A DNA stretch of 64,000 nucleotides from Burkholderia sp. PAMC 26561 (GTDB lineage Bacteria; Pseudomonadota; Gammaproteobacteria; Burkholderiales; Burkholderiaceae): positions 3,224,001 to 3,288,000 of the forward strand of contig NZ_CP014306.1 of assembly GCF_001557535.2 (NCBI RefSeq), given 5' to 3'. Shown piece after piece: positions 1 through 10,189 of this stretch. Each line of letters begins with the position of its first letter. Positions within the stretch are counted from its first letter, which is position 1. The notes below the pieces were generated by a model. That model was given only the letters and a program-made list of their open reading frames with translations, did not search any database and was not told the DNA's origin. The position numbers and the translations under genes were made by a program.

Positions 1-654
1 CATGACACTGTCTCTGCCTTCAGAGCAGCCCAAGCGAGTGTCCTTTTGAATGCGGTGCTGATGACGGTGCAGATCGTCATTGGATGGATGGCTTTTTCGG
101 ATGGACTGCTCGCCGACGGCGTTCATACCCTGGCCGATCTCGGCGCCGACGGCATGGTGCTGATCGTGTTGCGCCTGAGCGCAGCGGCAGCGCATCGCCG
201 GGCAGGTTACGCATTCAACCAGTCCGATCGATATGAAACCGCGGGGTCCCTTCTCATAGCGATCCTGCTGATTGCAACCGGAATGCAAACGCTCTGGACG
301 AGTCTCAGCCACATGAACGACGCTGGCAACGGCGCCTCCGTTCATGCAGCCGCACTCGTGGTCGCGGTGTTCGTGATCGTCGCCAAGGAGGCGCTGTTTC
401 GCTACATCATGGGCGTGGCCAAACGCACCCGCTCAAGCGTTCTCGTTGCGAGCGCGTGGCATGCGCGCTCGGATGCGATATCGGCGTGTGTTGCCGTGCT
501 TGGGATCCTGGGCAGCATGGCCGGCGTGCCGATGTCGGACCGCGTCGCCGCCGCGCTGATCGGCTTGATGATTGCGCGCATGGGCTGGACGCTCGGCTGG
601 AAAACGTTCAAAGGTTCCTTCGCGCGAACCGCCGCCGAAACGACCGGCCAATAG
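1..654 (+). CDS. Cation diffusion facilitator (CDF) family transporter, 5' truncated by window edge
   Basis: The frame is open from base 1, so the true start lies outside the window; about 217 residues are visible. The visible part has the CDF layout: a membrane helix starting near VLLNAVLMTVQIVIG, the metal-site motif LLADGVHTLADLGAD in the second helix (the A-D-x-x-H-x-x-x-D pattern binds Zn, Fe, Co or Mn in the family), then NQSDRYETAGSLL and more hydrophobic segments. The end is short: it stops at about the sixth helix, with KTFKGSFARTAAETTGQ and little or no cytoplasmic domain. Family members export divalent cations in exchange for protons at the inner membrane. The metal cannot be told from sequence. 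It converges on the chemotaxis receptor gene with a 20-bp gap. Confidence 0.85.
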   Translation, partial: HDTVSAFRAAQASVLLNAVLMTVQIVIGWMAFSDGLLADGVHTLADLGADGMVLIVLRLSAAAAHRRAGYAFNQSDRYETAGSLLIAILLIATGMQTLWTSLSHMNDAGNGASVHAAALVVAVFVIVAKEALFRYIMGVAKRTRSSVLVASAWHARSDAISACVAVLGILGSMAGVPMSDRVAAALIGLMIARMGWTLGWKTFKGSFARTAAETTGQ

Positions 655-674
655 CTGACTGATTCAGGCGCGCC

Positions 675-2216
675 TCAAGCGATCCTGAACACCGCGACCG
701 CCGCTTTCAGATGACGCGTTTGCTCATGCAGCGACGTCGCGGCAGCGGCCGCCTGCTCCACCAGCGCGGCGTTCTGCTGCGTCATTTCATCCATCTGGAC
801 GACCGCCTGATTCACTTGCTCGATACCCGTGCTTTGTTCAAGCGATGACGCGCTGATCTCGGCCATCATTTGCGTGAGGCGGGATATGGATGTCGATACT
901 TCACGCATCGCCTCGCCGGCGCGTTCAGCGAGCGCGGAGCCGTCGTTCACTTGCGAAACCGATTCGCCGATCAGCGCCTTGATCTCCTTCGCCGATTGCG
1001 CGCTGCGTTGCGCGAGACCACGCACTTCACTTGCGACCACAGCAAATCCGCGGCCCTGCTCACCCGCACGGGCCGCTTCGACCGCCGCGTTCAGCGCGAG
1101 AATGTTGGTCTGGAACGCAATGCCGTCGATGACCGAAATGATCTCCGCGATCTTGTCCGAACTCTTCGCAATGCTGCTCATCTTCTCTACCACCTGATCG
1201 ACCACGCCCGTGCCTCGTGAGGTCGCGGTCAACGCGTCGCCAGCGAGACTGTTGGCATCGCGGGCATGATCGGCGTTCTGGCGCACCGTGGCGGTCAGCT
1301 CTTCCATGCTCGACGCTGTTTCTTCAAGCGATGCCGCCTGGTTCTCCGTGCGTGCCGAAAGGTCGGCGTTGCCGGTGGCGATTTCATCGGCGCCGAGGTT
1401 GATGGAATCGGACGATTCGCGCACCGTCCTGACAGTATGCGCAACGCTTGCCTGCATCGCGGAGAGACTCGCGAAGAGACGGCCGATCTCGTTGCTGCCG
1501 CGATCGGCGATGCGCTCGTCGAGCTTGCCCTCTGCAATCTGTTCGAAGTGACGCCCCGCTTGTTCGAGCGGTGCGATCACACCCCGGCGCAACGCGATGT
1601 GAACCAGCACGACGCCCGCGACCAGCGCCACGAAAATCGCCAGTCCGACGCCGCGAAAGAGGTTCAGGCGTGCATCGATGGAATCGAGATACGACTGGCT
1701 GGCGGCATCGCTGAAATTCGCGAAGGTTCGTTGTTCGGCGAGATAACGGTCCTGAAAACCTTGCGTAGGCTGATCGAGGAACGCCTGGATGTTGTTGCCA
1801 TCGAGGAATTGCGCCAGTTCGCTCAGCGCGCCGTGATAAGCCTTGAATTTTTCCTGCAATGCGACGGCGCGCGCCTGGTTTTCATCGCCGGTCTTGGGTG
1901 CGTTCAGGAACGCGCTGAACGATTTGTCGGCGAGCGTGAGTTGTTCGCGCGCGTGCTGGACGATCTCAACAGGTTCCGTGCCGCCACGGACCATGCGCGT
2001 GCCGGCGCGCGACAGGTTGATGCGGGCGTCCATCAGGCGTTGCGTGGTTTCGTTGACGGCGTTGGCCTGCCTGAGTGCAATGTCCGAGAGGTTGCTGACG
2101 TCGGCATGCGTGGAGGTCAGGGACCAGAAGCCGAGGCCTTCGGTCAGGACCTGGAACAGGCAAAACACGGCGAGCACGAACAGCAGGCCGGATGAGACAC
2201 TTATTTTTTTAAGCAT
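675..2216 (-). CDS. Methyl-accepting chemotaxis protein (Tar-like)
   Basis: A transmembrane chemoreceptor of 513 residues. The first helix is at about 8-30, a periplasmic four-helix ligand-binding domain of Tar type spans about 31-188, and the second helix ([20 protein letters not shown]) is near 190-210. A HAMP linker follows, then a cytoplasmic signalling coiled coil. The hairpin tip that contacts CheA and CheW is clear ([20 protein letters not shown], then [20 protein letters not shown]). No C-terminal CheR/CheB-tethering pentapeptide is present; the protein ends AVFRIA. The ligand is unknown. It stands alone, without other chemotaxis genes nearby, which is common for Burkholderiaceae receptors. 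Confidence 0.93.
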   Translation of the reverse strand: MLKKISVSSGLLFVLAVFCLFQVLTEGLGFWSLTSTHADVSNLSDIALRQANAVNETTQRLMDARINLSRAGTRMVRGGTEPVEIVQHAREQLTLADKSFSAFLNAPKTGDENQARAVALQEKFKAYHGALSELAQFLDGNNIQAFLDQPTQGFQDRYLAEQRTFANFSDAASQSYLDSIDARLNLFRGVGLAIFVALVAGVVLVHIALRRGVIAPLEQAGRHFEQIAEGKLDERIADRGSNEIGRLFASLSAMQASVAHTVRTVRESSDSINLGADEIATGNADLSARTENQAASLEETASSMEELTATVRQNADHARDANSLAGDALTATSRGTGVVDQVVEKMSSIAKSSDKIAEIISVIDGIAFQTNILALNAAVEAARAGEQGRGFAVVASEVRGLAQRSAQSAKEIKALIGESVSQVNDGSALAERAGEAMREVSTSISRLTQMMAEISASSLEQSTGIEQVNQAVVQMDEMTQQNAALVEQAAAAATSLHEQTRHLKAAVAVFRIA

Positions 2217-2539
2217 GTTGACGACTCATTAAAACGAGATATTCGATGTTGTCCGCGTGCATCCCGGCCTTCCTGTCGATGAACCCGGTGAAACGCAGCC
2301 GATTGAACGCGATTCGCTGCGGCGAAGGCAGCGCGATGCGTCCCGATGAAGCGTGGAAAGCGAAACACGTTCGCTGGAATAAGCGTCGAGTGGTCGAAGG
2401 CGAGATAGAACGTGCGTAGGGTGACGCCGGTATTAACGGCTAATCACAGCGATACTTGAGGCACGGTTCGCGCCTCCTGAAACAATCTGACAGGCGTTGC
2501 GGCTATGCTTTGCAGTCTCTACCCCCAAAAACGATAACG
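2217..2539. other. Intergenic region between the divergent chemoreceptor and alkylation-repair genes
   Basis: This 323-bp spacer must hold the promoters of both divergent genes. I see no convincing gene, no clear sigma-70 hexamer pair and no strong hairpin. The frame of the downstream gene stays open back to about 2456, but those extra codons look non-coding (arginine-rich, no family match). Confidence 0.4.
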
Positions 2540-3637
2540 ATGACGGTCACCGAAAACCCCGCGCTCAAGGAAATTTTCAACGAAGCCCGCTTTCGCCTGG
2601 CTGCACGAGAGGTCAAGGCGGTCCATCCTTCATTCGATACGCGCCGCTTTTTGAAGGTCGCGCTCGCGGACCTTGAAAGCCTAAGCCTGATGCAACGCCT
2701 GCGCCGCATGACGCATGCGTTGCACACGACGCTTCCGGAAGATTTCAGCGAAGCGCTAAGCATTCTTCGCGCGCTCGCACCGAACATGCAGCAAGGATTT
2801 TCGACGCTGGTTCTTCCCGATTACGTCGGGCAGTACGGCCGGGACGACTTCGAGCTTTCCATGGATGCGCTCAAGTACTTCACGGGATTCGGTTCGTCCG
2901 AATTCGCCGTCCGCGAGTTCCTGCGCCAGGACCTGAAGCGGGCGCTAGCCATCATGAAAGTCTGGTCGCGCGATGAAAGCGATCACGTGCGCCGGCTTGC
3001 AAGCGAGGGTTCACGCCCGCGCCTGCCCTGGTCGTTCCGGCTCGACGCCATCATGGCCGACCCGGCGCTCGCCGCCCCTATTCTGGAGAATCTGCGCGCG
3101 GACCCGAGCCTCTATGTGCGCAAGTCCGTCGCCAACCATCTCAACGATGTCACCAAGGTGCATCCTGAATGGGTCCTGGACCGGTTGAAGACGTGGCCCA
3201 TCGATCAAGCGCATACCGCGTGGATCGCAAAACGTGCGTTGCGCTCGCTGATCAAGGACGGTAACGGCCGCGCGCTGGCGTTGATCGGCGCGGGCGGCGC
3301 GCCCGAGGTCAAGCTGAGCAAGTTCATCGTTTCGCCGGCTGCGCTAACGCTTGGTGAGCGGGTCACGTTGTCGTTCGAACTGGCATCGAAAAGCGATGAA
3401 AGCCAGCGCCTCGTGATCGACTACCGCATGCACTATGTGAAGAAATCCGGCGCAACAGCCGCGAAGGTCTTCAAGCTCAAGGAACTGACGCTCGACGCAC
3501 GCCAGCGCGTTTCAATAGAACGCACGCAGAACATCCGCGACTTCACCACGCGCGTGCATTACGCCGGAAGGCATGATGTGGAGATCCTGGTCAACGGCGT
3601 ATGCATGGCGAAGGGTTATTTCGATTTGACCTGTTGA
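2540..3637 (+). CDS. DNA alkylation repair protein (AlkD-like, HEAT repeats)
   Basis: A 365-residue protein of the DNA alkylation repair family (COG4335 type). The N-terminal two thirds are helical HEAT-like repeats, for example the pairs around SDHVRRLASEGSRPRLPW and PSLYVRKSVANHLNDVTKVH. AlkD-class enzymes wrap DNA with such repeats and release N3- and N7-alkylated bases. The last 100 or so residues (from KLSKFIVSPAALTLGERVTL) look like a beta-sandwich extension seen in this subfamily. I chose the ATG at 2540 (MTVTENPALKE) because the upstream in-frame codons have no family resemblance; there is no strong Shine-Dalgarno. The end overlaps the converging LysR gene by about 22 bp. Confidence 0.85.
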   Translation: MTVTENPALKEIFNEARFRLAAREVKAVHPSFDTRRFLKVALADLESLSLMQRLRRMTHALHTTLPEDFSEALSILRALAPNMQQGFSTLVLPDYVGQYGRDDFELSMDALKYFTGFGSSEFAVREFLRQDLKRALAIMKVWSRDESDHVRRLASEGSRPRLPWSFRLDAIMADPALAAPILENLRADPSLYVRKSVANHLNDVTKVHPEWVLDRLKTWPIDQAHTAWIAKRALRSLIKDGNGRALALIGAGGAPEVKLSKFIVSPAALTLGERVTLSFELASKSDESQRLVIDYRMHYVKKSGATAAKVFKLKELTLDARQRVSIERTQNIRDFTTRVHYAGRHDVEILVNGVCMAKGYFDLTC

Positions 3638-4518
3638 AGCTGAATCAGACCATCGACAAGCGCCCTTTCCGGCCGTTGCAGGGCGTCCAGATCGCGCACG
3701 ACGATCAGAAGCTGGCGCGGCGCCCAACGATCAGTCAATTCCACGATCCGCACACCCAATGTTCCCCGATAACGCCGCGCCGCAGTGACTGGTACGATCG
3801 CGATTCCGGCTCCATGCTCCACCATGCAGCAGATGTTTTCAAAGGTCCGCATGCGCGCACGGAAATAGAAATTCTGCCCCGCGAACAACGCCTGCTCGCC
3901 GAGATATTCCGAGAGCGCGCTGCCCGCGCTCAGGCCGATGAAATCTTCCCCGACCACGTCCCTGAGCGCGACCTTGCGTTGGCCGCTCAATGCATGGTCA
4001 CGCGCGACGATCAGCACGAGTTTATCGGTGGCGAACGGAAACGCCTGCAGCGAACCGTGCTCCACGGCGTCGGCCACGATACCGATTTCCGCCGAGCCGT
4101 TGAGCACCGCCTTGACGGTTTCAGCGCTTTGCCGCTCCTTCATATCGATATGAACATTCGGGTGATCGCGAAGAAACTCGGCCAGCGGACGCGGCAGGAA
4201 TTCGGTGACTGCAGCAGTGTTCGCCCATAGCCGGATGCGGGTCTTGCGGGCCTCGGAATGCTCGCCCAGTTCACCCTGCATGCGTTCGATTTGTGCAAGC
4301 ACGAGTCGCGCGTGGTGCGCGAGTGTATCGCCGGCGGGGGTGGTCTCCACGCCTCGCCGACCACGCTCGAGCAGCGGCATGCGCAACGCCTCTTCCATGC
4401 CTCGCAGACGCGCGCTTGCAGATGGCAGCGACATGTTCGCCTGCGCTGCGCCATGTGTGATGCTGCCGGTTTCCAGCACGTAGAGAAAGAGGCGTAAGTC
4501 GATGAGGTCAAAGCGCAT
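3616..4518 (-). CDS. LysR family transcriptional regulator
   Basis: A 300-residue regulator of normal LysR length. The winged helix-turn-helix fills residues 1-60 (LRLFLYVLETGSITHGAAQA, then SARLRGMEEAL). The linker helix and a two-lobed effector-binding domain (about 90-290) follow. LysR proteins bind DNA as tetramers and usually control a divergent gene. Here the divergent side offers only a possible 30-codon reading frame and then a gene on the same strand, so the target is not evident. The 3' end overlaps the converging alkylation-repair gene. Confidence 0.9.
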   Translation of the reverse strand: MRFDLIDLRLFLYVLETGSITHGAAQANMSLPSASARLRGMEEALRMPLLERGRRGVETTPAGDTLAHHARLVLAQIERMQGELGEHSEARKTRIRLWANTAAVTEFLPRPLAEFLRDHPNVHIDMKERQSAETVKAVLNGSAEIGIVADAVEHGSLQAFPFATDKLVLIVARDHALSGQRKVALRDVVGEDFIGLSAGSALSEYLGEQALFAGQNFYFRARMRTFENICCMVEHGAGIAIVPVTAARRYRGTLGVRIVELTDRWAPRQLLIVVRDLDALQRPERALVDGLIQLQQVKSK

Positions 4519-4691
4519 CGAGAGGATTGTTCGAGTGGATCAGCCTTAGTTATACCCTAAGGCACAGTTCGCATCATCCACATTGTGGTGGCTGGCAATC
4601 CCGGCAGAATGCATCGATTGATCCTCTGCTCGCAATTGGTCCAGGTTGCTTCTACTGCAGGTCTTCCAGAATCATCAGGAGATCCGACGCG

Positions 4692-4784
4692 ATGTTGTCT
4701 CCACTACTCGAAACACTCGGCGCCCTGGCGATACTGCTGAGCCTTGCCGTCAACCTTCGCGCGTTGTTCGACCGGCATCGATAG
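4692..4784 (+). CDS. Possible 30-residue membrane peptide
   Basis: A short frame beginning MLSPLLETLGALAILLSLAV and ending LFDRHR. It has an AGGAG sequence about ten bases before its ATG, one hydrophobic helix and a basic tail, the usual look of small bacterial membrane proteins. It lies downstream of and divergent from the LysR gene, and its last 35 bases overlap the 3' end of the convergent methyltransferase gene. I do not recognise a family and cannot exclude chance. Confidence 0.3.
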   Translation: MLSPLLETLGALAILLSLAVNLRALFDRHR

Positions 4785-5385
4785 CCGCTGCGGCCGCCGT
4801 GTTGCGAACAATCAGCCGATGCACCGTCTTGCCCGACGAAACGCTGGTCTGCTCGGTATCGGACAGGATGGCATGTTGCGCACCGAGCTGATCGAGGACC
4901 ACTTGTTTATTGAAAGCGGCGTACAGGCGGCCGGTTTTGTCGCGTTGCGATGCGTGTTGCGTAACTCGCCAGCTCAGGTAAAGCGTGCCGCCGGGACGCA
5001 GCAGATCGAGCAGACTGCGTACCGCGTCGGGAAGCGTTTCAGGATCCAGGTGCATGATCACCGTCTCGCACAGGACGTTCTCATAGACGCCCCTTTCAAC
5101 GCCGGCGAGATCCGGGAGCGCGGCGAAACTGAAGCGAATCTCCGGGTGCGTTGCACGTGCGTGTTGCAGCAGGCTTTCGGATGCATCGAAGCCGTGTGCG
5201 TCGTAACCGTTCGCCACGAGCCACGCAACGTCGCGGCCGGAACCACAACCTATATCGACGGTCGGTCCGGGTTTGAAATGATGTTGCAGCAAGTCGTACA
5301 TGTCGACAGGCGCCGCTTGCTCGTGCCATTCCTTCGCGAAGCCGGCAGCGTCGGTGTCGTAAGCCTGTAAGGTTTGTTTGTCCAT
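4750..5385 (-). CDS. Class I SAM-dependent methyltransferase
   Basis: A 211-residue protein with a seven-stranded methyltransferase fold. Motif I is clear (TVDIGCGSGRDVAWL), followed by the acidic strand-2 end (YDAHGFDASESLL), a motif-II-like ENVLCETVIMHLD and LLRPGGTLYLSW. These are S-adenosylmethionine-binding elements; the acceptor is unknown. I place the start at 5385 (MDKQTLQAYDTDAAG), where homology-like sequence begins; the frame stays open another 60 codons upstream but reads as non-coding. The neighbours do not suggest a pathway. Confidence 0.8.
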   Translation of the reverse strand: MDKQTLQAYDTDAAGFAKEWHEQAAPVDMYDLLQHHFKPGPTVDIGCGSGRDVAWLVANGYDAHGFDASESLLQHARATHPEIRFSFAALPDLAGVERGVYENVLCETVIMHLDPETLPDAVRSLLDLLRPGGTLYLSWRVTQHASQRDKTGRLYAAFNKQVVLDQLGAQHAILSDTEQTSVSSGKTVHRLIVRNTAAAAAIDAGRTTREG

Positions 5386-5596
5386 TCTTGCGTGTCCGTT
5401 TGTCTTGATAGCGTTTCGCGAACCTCTGCGCTGATGAGCGACGCGTTGTTGATTGACGCAATTATGTACGACACCGCACATACACCCCGCATCGACGTGC
5501 GAACCTTTCGAGAGCGCGTGCGTCCGCCGAATCTCGGCGCCATTTTCGCTGAATTGGACGTCCAATGCTTTTTGACAGGCAAAAGGGGAGCGGTAA

Positions 5597-6124
5597 TTGA
5601 AGATCGACTTTTGTGCCGCCCGTTCAAAACCACAGCGAAGACACAGGCTTCAACCGCTTCTACTCATGATCGTGTCGTGTTGCGTGAGCACCGCGCTTCA
5701 CGCGACAGAAGCAGCATCGAGTGTTGCCCGCGAGTCGAGCGCGAAGGGAGCCCATCATAAAAATCTCGATCGCACCGGCAAGGCACGAAAGGGAACGGCT
5801 TCGTACTACGGCCGAAATTTCTACTCGAAAAAGATGGCTGATGGTACGCCGATGAACCCCCAATCCAATGTCGCCGCGAGCAAGACCTTGCCGCTAGGCA
5901 CCAAGGCCCGTGTCACGAATTTGGAAAACGGCAAAACCGAGGTGGTTGAAATCCGGGATCGCGGCCCTTACGTGAAGGACCGGATCGTCGACGTGTCGCC
6001 CAAGACCGCCGATAAACTCGGCTTGAAGGAAAACGGCACCGCTCCCGTCGAGGTCAAGCCCGTGGAAGTCCCGCAACCCGACGGCAGCGTGAAGCCCGGC
6101 GCCGGCGCAGCGGGTAGCCAGTAG
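5597..6124 (+). CDS. RlpA-like double-psi beta-barrel protein, secreted
   Basis: A 175-residue exported protein. A signal peptide precedes a cleavage-like ALHATEA (about residue 35-40). A short basic linker leads into a double-psi beta-barrel with the RlpA signatures GTASYYGRNFYSKKMADGTP and EIRDRGPYVKDRIVDVSPK. RlpA-type proteins act on or bind septal peptidoglycan; the barrel contains the catalytic Asp (DRGPY) of the lytic enzymes. It lacks the C-terminal SPOR domain of full RlpA, having only a Pro/Gly-rich tail. The likely start is TTG at 5597, with a GGGGAG Shine-Dalgarno six to seven bases upstream. Confidence 0.82.
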   Translation: MKIDFCAARSKPQRRHRLQPLLLMIVSCCVSTALHATEAASSVARESSAKGAHHKNLDRTGKARKGTASYYGRNFYSKKMADGTPMNPQSNVAASKTLPLGTKARVTNLENGKTEVVEIRDRGPYVKDRIVDVSPKTADKLGLKENGTAPVEVKPVEVPQPDGSVKPGAGAAGSQ

Positions 6125-6144
6125 TGTTGTTTAGATCGTGCCGC

Positions 6145-8865
6145 TTACCGTTGCCAGGGCGCAGCCTGCCCATTGCCCGCTTTCCCATACTTCTGCGAAG
6201 CCGCGCGCACCACTGACATATCGATTTCGCCTTCGTCTGCAAGCGCCTTTAGCGCAGCAATGACGATCGACGCACGATCCACCTCGAAGAATTCGCGCAA
6301 CGCCTGACGTGTGTCGCTGCGACCGAAACCATCGGTGCCCAGAGCCACGTAACGTCGCGGCACGTATGCACGAATCAGTTCAGGCACGGCGCGCACATAA
6401 TCAGTCGCCGCAATCACCGGACCGCGCGACGATCCCAGCGCCGTCGTGACGTAAGGCGCAGGCACATCCTCTCCAAGCCGCGCCAATCGTTCGGATGCCA
6501 TACCATCGCGTTGCAGCTCGGTGAAACTCGTCACGCTCCACACCGCCGCATCGATCTCCCAGTCCTCATGCAACATCCGCTGCGCCGCGATCACTTCGCC
6601 GAGGATCGCGCCGGCGCCGAGCAATTGCACCCGCGCCGAACCGTCCGATCCAGTCGCGAGCGGATACATGCCCTTCAGAATCCCCTCGCGCACAAGCGCG
6701 AGATCGCCGCCGGGCACCGACGGTTGCGCGTAGTTCTCGTTCATCGCCGTGATGTAGTAGAAGACGTCGTGCTGGCGCTCGACCATTTCGCGCATGCCTT
6801 CGTCGACAATCGCCACGAGCTCGTACGCGAACGCGGGATCGTAAGCGCGGCAATTCGGTATGGTCGATGCCACCAAATGACTGCTGCCATCCTGATGCTG
6901 TAGCCCTTCGCCGCCGAGCGTCGTCTTGCCCGCCGTTGCGCCGATCAGGAAGCCGCGCGCACGCTGGTCAGCTGCTGCCCAGATGATGTCGCCAATACGC
7001 TGGAAGCCGAACATGGAGTAGTAGATGTAGAACGGCAGCATGGGCAGATCGTGCACGCTGTAAGAAGTCGCGGCGGCAATCCACGACGACATCGCGCCCG
7101 CCTCCGAAATGCCCTCTTCCAGGATCTGCCCCTTCGTGTCCTCGCGGTAATAAAGCATGGACCCGAGGTCTTCCGGCTCATACAACTGGCCAAGCGGCGA
7201 ATAGATGCCGACCTGGCGGAACATGTTTGCCATGCCGAAGGTACGGGCTTCGTCGGCGACGACCGGTACCACGCGCGAACCGAGCAACGGGTCCTTCATC
7301 AGGCTGCCGAACATGCGCACGATCGCCATGGTCGTCGACATCTCCTTGCCGGCGGCATCGAGCGCGAACTGGCCCCAGCTCGAAATGGAAGGTACGACCA
7401 ATCCCTTCGATGCCACCCTGCGCCGCCGCGGCAGGTACCCGCCGAGCGATCCACGTCGTGCGTGGAGATATTGCATCTCGGGGCTGTCGTCGGCGGGCTT
7501 GTAGAACTTCACCGCCTCGACATCCGCGTCGGAGAGCGGCAAACGGAAACGATCGCGAAATGCCTTGAGGTCATCGAAGCCGAGCTTCTTTTGCTGGTGC
7601 GTCGTCATGCGGCCCTGGCCCGATGTCCCCATGCCAAAGCCCTTCATGGTCTTCGCGAGAATCACCGTCGGCTGGCCGCGGTGCCCAAGCGCCTTCGCGT
7701 ACGCTGCGTGAAGCTTGCGCACGTCGTGACCGCCGCGGCGCAAGCGGTCGATGTCTTCATCGCTTAAATGCGATGCCAGCGCGGCAAGCTCCGGGTTCTG
7801 GCCGAAGAAACGCTCGCGGTTGTACGCGCCGTCGTTCGCGGAGAACGTCTGGAACTGGCCGTCGACGGTATGCGCGAATGCACGCAACAACGCGTTGCCC
7901 TGGTCGCGCGCGAACAGCGCATCCCAGTCCGATCCCCACAGCACCTTGATCACGTTCCAGCCCGCGCCGATAAACTGCGCTTCGAGTTCATCGATGATGC
8001 GGCCATTGCTGCGCACCGGGCCATCGAGCCGCTGCAGGTTGCAGTTGATCACGAAGACGAGGTTGTCGAGCTGTTCGCGCGAGGCCAGGGACAACGCGCC
8101 GATCGACTCGGGCTCGTCCATTTCTCCATCGCCGAAAAAGCCCCAAACCTTTCTGTCCTGCGTTTTTGCGAGACCACGGTTGTGCAGATAGCGCATGAAG
8201 CGCGCTTGATAGATCGAGTTGATCGGACCAATCCCCATAGAACCAGTCGGGAATTGCCAGAAGTCGGGCATGAGCCACGGATGCGGATATGAACACAACC
8301 CCGGCCCCGCGATTTCCTGCCTGTAATGCTCGAGATGCTCTTCGCTCAGGAAACCTTCAAGGTACGCACGCGCATAAACGCCGGGCGACGAATGCGGCTG
8401 AAAATACACGAGATCGCCACCCGTGCCTTCCCCGGCATCGGGCGCGGCCGCGCGGAAGAAATGGTTGAAGCCGACTTCGAACAGATCCGCCGCCGATGCA
8501 TAACTCGCAATGTGGCCGCCCAGTTCACCGTATGCCTTGTTCGCACGCACGACCATGGCGAGCGCATTCCATCGCAGCGCGGCGGCAAGCTTCTCTTCGA
8601 TCTCCAGATTGCCCGGATATCGGGGCTGCTCGGCGAGCGGGATGCTGTTGGTGTAAGGCGTGACTCGCGCGCGCGATGACTCGATTCCGATCGACAACGC
8701 GTGCTCCGCGAGCCGGTCGTACAAATACTGAGCACGGTCACGGCCGACGTGTTCCGTGACCGCGTCCAGCGCCTGCAGCCATTCGGCGGTTTCGGCCGGA
8801 TCGCTGTCGTCGCGTCCCCGCGAAATGGAAATCAGATGTTCGGTTCCGCTGGATAAATCGGTCAT
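6145..8865 (-). CDS. Homodimeric 2-oxoacid dehydrogenase E1 (pyruvate dehydrogenase type), stand-alone
   Basis: A 906-residue thiamine-diphosphate enzyme closely resembling AceE, which decarboxylates pyruvate and acetylates lipoyl-E2. The ThDP/Mg motif is intact ([10 protein letters not shown] ... [10 protein letters not shown]), as is the transketolase pyrimidine domain ([19 protein letters not shown]) and a C-terminal domain. I chose ATG 8865 ([10 protein letters not shown]) with GGAG seven bases upstream. No E2 or E3 gene adjoins it; the E3 at 42 kb belongs to the 2-oxoglutarate complex. It is divergent from an Lrp-type regulator. In Pseudomonas putida, mdeR (Lrp family) neighbours mdeB, an AceE homologue linked to 2-oxobutyrate from methionine, so this may use 2-oxobutyrate or another 2-oxoacid rather than serve as housekeeping AceE. 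Confidence 0.9.
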   Translation of the reverse strand: MTDLSSGTEHLISISRGRDDSDPAETAEWLQALDAVTEHVGRDRAQYLYDRLAEHALSIGIESSRARVTPYTNSIPLAEQPRYPGNLEIEEKLAAALRWNALAMVVRANKAYGELGGHIASYASAADLFEVGFNHFFRAAAPDAGEGTGGDLVYFQPHSSPGVYARAYLEGFLSEEHLEHYRQEIAGPGLCSYPHPWLMPDFWQFPTGSMGIGPINSIYQARFMRYLHNRGLAKTQDRKVWGFFGDGEMDEPESIGALSLASREQLDNLVFVINCNLQRLDGPVRSNGRIIDELEAQFIGAGWNVIKVLWGSDWDALFARDQGNALLRAFAHTVDGQFQTFSANDGAYNRERFFGQNPELAALASHLSDEDIDRLRRGGHDVRKLHAAYAKALGHRGQPTVILAKTMKGFGMGTSGQGRMTTHQQKKLGFDDLKAFRDRFRLPLSDADVEAVKFYKPADDSPEMQYLHARRGSLGGYLPRRRRVASKGLVVPSISSWGQFALDAAGKEMSTTMAIVRMFGSLMKDPLLGSRVVPVVADEARTFGMANMFRQVGIYSPLGQLYEPEDLGSMLYYREDTKGQILEEGISEAGAMSSWIAAATSYSVHDLPMLPFYIYYSMFGFQRIGDIIWAAADQRARGFLIGATAGKTTLGGEGLQHQDGSSHLVASTIPNCRAYDPAFAYELVAIVDEGMREMVERQHDVFYYITAMNENYAQPSVPGGDLALVREGILKGMYPLATGSDGSARVQLLGAGAILGEVIAAQRMLHEDWEIDAAVWSVTSFTELQRDGMASERLARLGEDVPAPYVTTALGSSRGPVIAATDYVRAVPELIRAYVPRRYVALGTDGFGRSDTRQALREFFEVDRASIVIAALKALADEGEIDMSVVRAASQKYGKAGNGQAAPWQR

Positions 8866-9018
8866 GGCGTGGCTCCGCGTTTCGATAGGGACAAGTCCGC
8901 TGCATATCACTACAGCTTAGCTACCGTTGCACAGAATGTGCCTCTGATTTGCATTTCAGGCGGTCTACGGATAGTGTATTTATTCTGCGCCGTCCCACTT
9001 TTCCAGAATATTCGAGTT

Positions 9019-9549
9019 ATGACGACATCGCCTAAACGCCTGGACCGGATCGACATCGGGATCCTGAACCAATTGCAGCAGAACGCGCGCATTACCAATG
9101 CCGAGCTGGCGCAGGCGGTGAACCTGTCGCAGACGCCATGTTTCAACAGGGTTCGCGCGCTCGAAAAACTGGGCCTTTTCAAGCAGCAGGTGACGCTGCT
9201 CAACCCCGAATTGCTCGGCTTGCGCATCAACGTGTTCATTCAGGTGAGTCTGGCGAAGCAGGACGAAGACGCGCTGCGGCAATTCGAAGAAGCGATCAGC
9301 GAACGGCCCGAGGTCATGGAGTGCTATCTGATGACGGGCGATGCCGATTACCTGTTGCGCGTGATGGTGCCGGACATTCAGGCGTTGCAGCGTTTTATCG
9401 TGGAGAGGCTGACCAAGATTCCAGGGGTATCGAACATTCGGTCAAGCTTTGCGCTCAAGCAGGTGCGGTACAAAACGGCGCTGCCGTTGCCATCGGCGGG
9501 CATGACGCTGCAAGACCCCGACGAAGGCGCCGATACCGAATGGAGTTAG
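9019..9549 (+). CDS. Lrp/AsnC family transcriptional regulator
   Basis: A 176-residue protein with an N-terminal AsnC-type helix-turn-helix ([20 protein letters not shown], then [17 protein letters not shown]) and a C-terminal RAM effector-binding domain ending in [19 protein letters not shown]. The start at 9019 ([12 protein letters not shown]) is where family similarity begins. It shares a 153-bp spacer with the divergent E1 gene, the classic layout for an Lrp-type local activator. By analogy with MdeR it probably responds to an amino acid or 2-oxoacid and controls the E1 gene. Confidence 0.92.
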   Translation: MTTSPKRLDRIDIGILNQLQQNARITNAELAQAVNLSQTPCFNRVRALEKLGLFKQQVTLLNPELLGLRINVFIQVSLAKQDEDALRQFEEAISERPEVMECYLMTGDADYLLRVMVPDIQALQRFIVERLTKIPGVSNIRSSFALKQVRYKTALPLPSAGMTLQDPDEGADTEWS

Positions 9550-9554
9550 ACGCT

Positions 9555-10121
9555 TCATAGATCGATCTGCGGGACACGAAACGAACTCGTCAAGGACCGG
9601 AGTTCCGCGCGATGCAGCTCCGCCAGTCGCGCAAGCAGTTTCTCGCTGGTCTTGAGCAGGTGCACTTCAACCTGACGGCGGTCGGTCTCGCTGGCCTTCC
9701 GCTTGACGAGCTTCAGCGCTTCGCATCGTGAGACTAACGCTACAACGCCATGATGTTGCGCCTGGAGCCGTTCCGCCAACTCGCCAATGGTCGCCCATTC
9801 GCGCTCCGGATAACCCTTGATGTGAAGCAGCAGCAAGTACTGCAGTGGCGTGACGCCTTTGCTTTGTGCGGCCTGCTCGGACACGTCGAAGGCGGTGGCG
9901 GCACTGTACTTGTCCATCAAATCCGAGCGCGTCACGATACCGATGACCCGATCTGCGTCGTCGATCACCGGGAGCGCCTTGACATCGTGGCGCTTGAGCA
10001 AGTCCCGGGCAGACGTCGCGGGCGCAGACGCCACGGCCGTGAGAACGGGGCTAGACATGATGTCCGCACACGCCAGTTCGCGAAACGAGCGCGCGTACGC
10101 GAGCATTTGCGTGTCGCGCAT
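9555..10121 (-). CDS. CBS domain-MarR fusion regulator
   Basis: A 188-residue protein of unusual build. Residues 15-72 form one CBS motif (ACADIMSSPVLTAVASAPA ... VKALPVIDDADRVIGIVTRS). Residues 88-185 form a MarR winged helix (GVTPLQYLLLLHIKGYP, TIGELAERLQAQHHGVVALV, and the wing KLVKRKASETDRRQVEVHL). CBS domains bind adenine nucleotides, and dimerise, so this may couple MarR-type repression to energy state (inference). The first ATG is at 10121, but the same frame stays open about 28 codons further up to a TGA and reads protein-like there (YIQAALNQRDELLDIDLDD). No ATG, GTG or TTG exists in that stretch. The 3' end sits five bases from the end of the convergent Lrp gene. Confidence 0.85.
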   Translation of the reverse strand: MRDTQMLAYARSFRELACADIMSSPVLTAVASAPATSARDLLKRHDVKALPVIDDADRVIGIVTRSDLMDKYSAATAFDVSEQAAQSKGVTPLQYLLLLHIKGYPEREWATIGELAERLQAQHHGVVALVSRCEALKLVKRKASETDRRQVEVHLLKTSEKLLARLAELHRAELRSLTSSFRVPQIDL

Positions 10122-10189
10122 CAGCGATTCAAGATCGTCCAGGTCGATGTCCAGAAGTTCGTCGCGCTGGTTGAGAGCGGCTTGGATGT

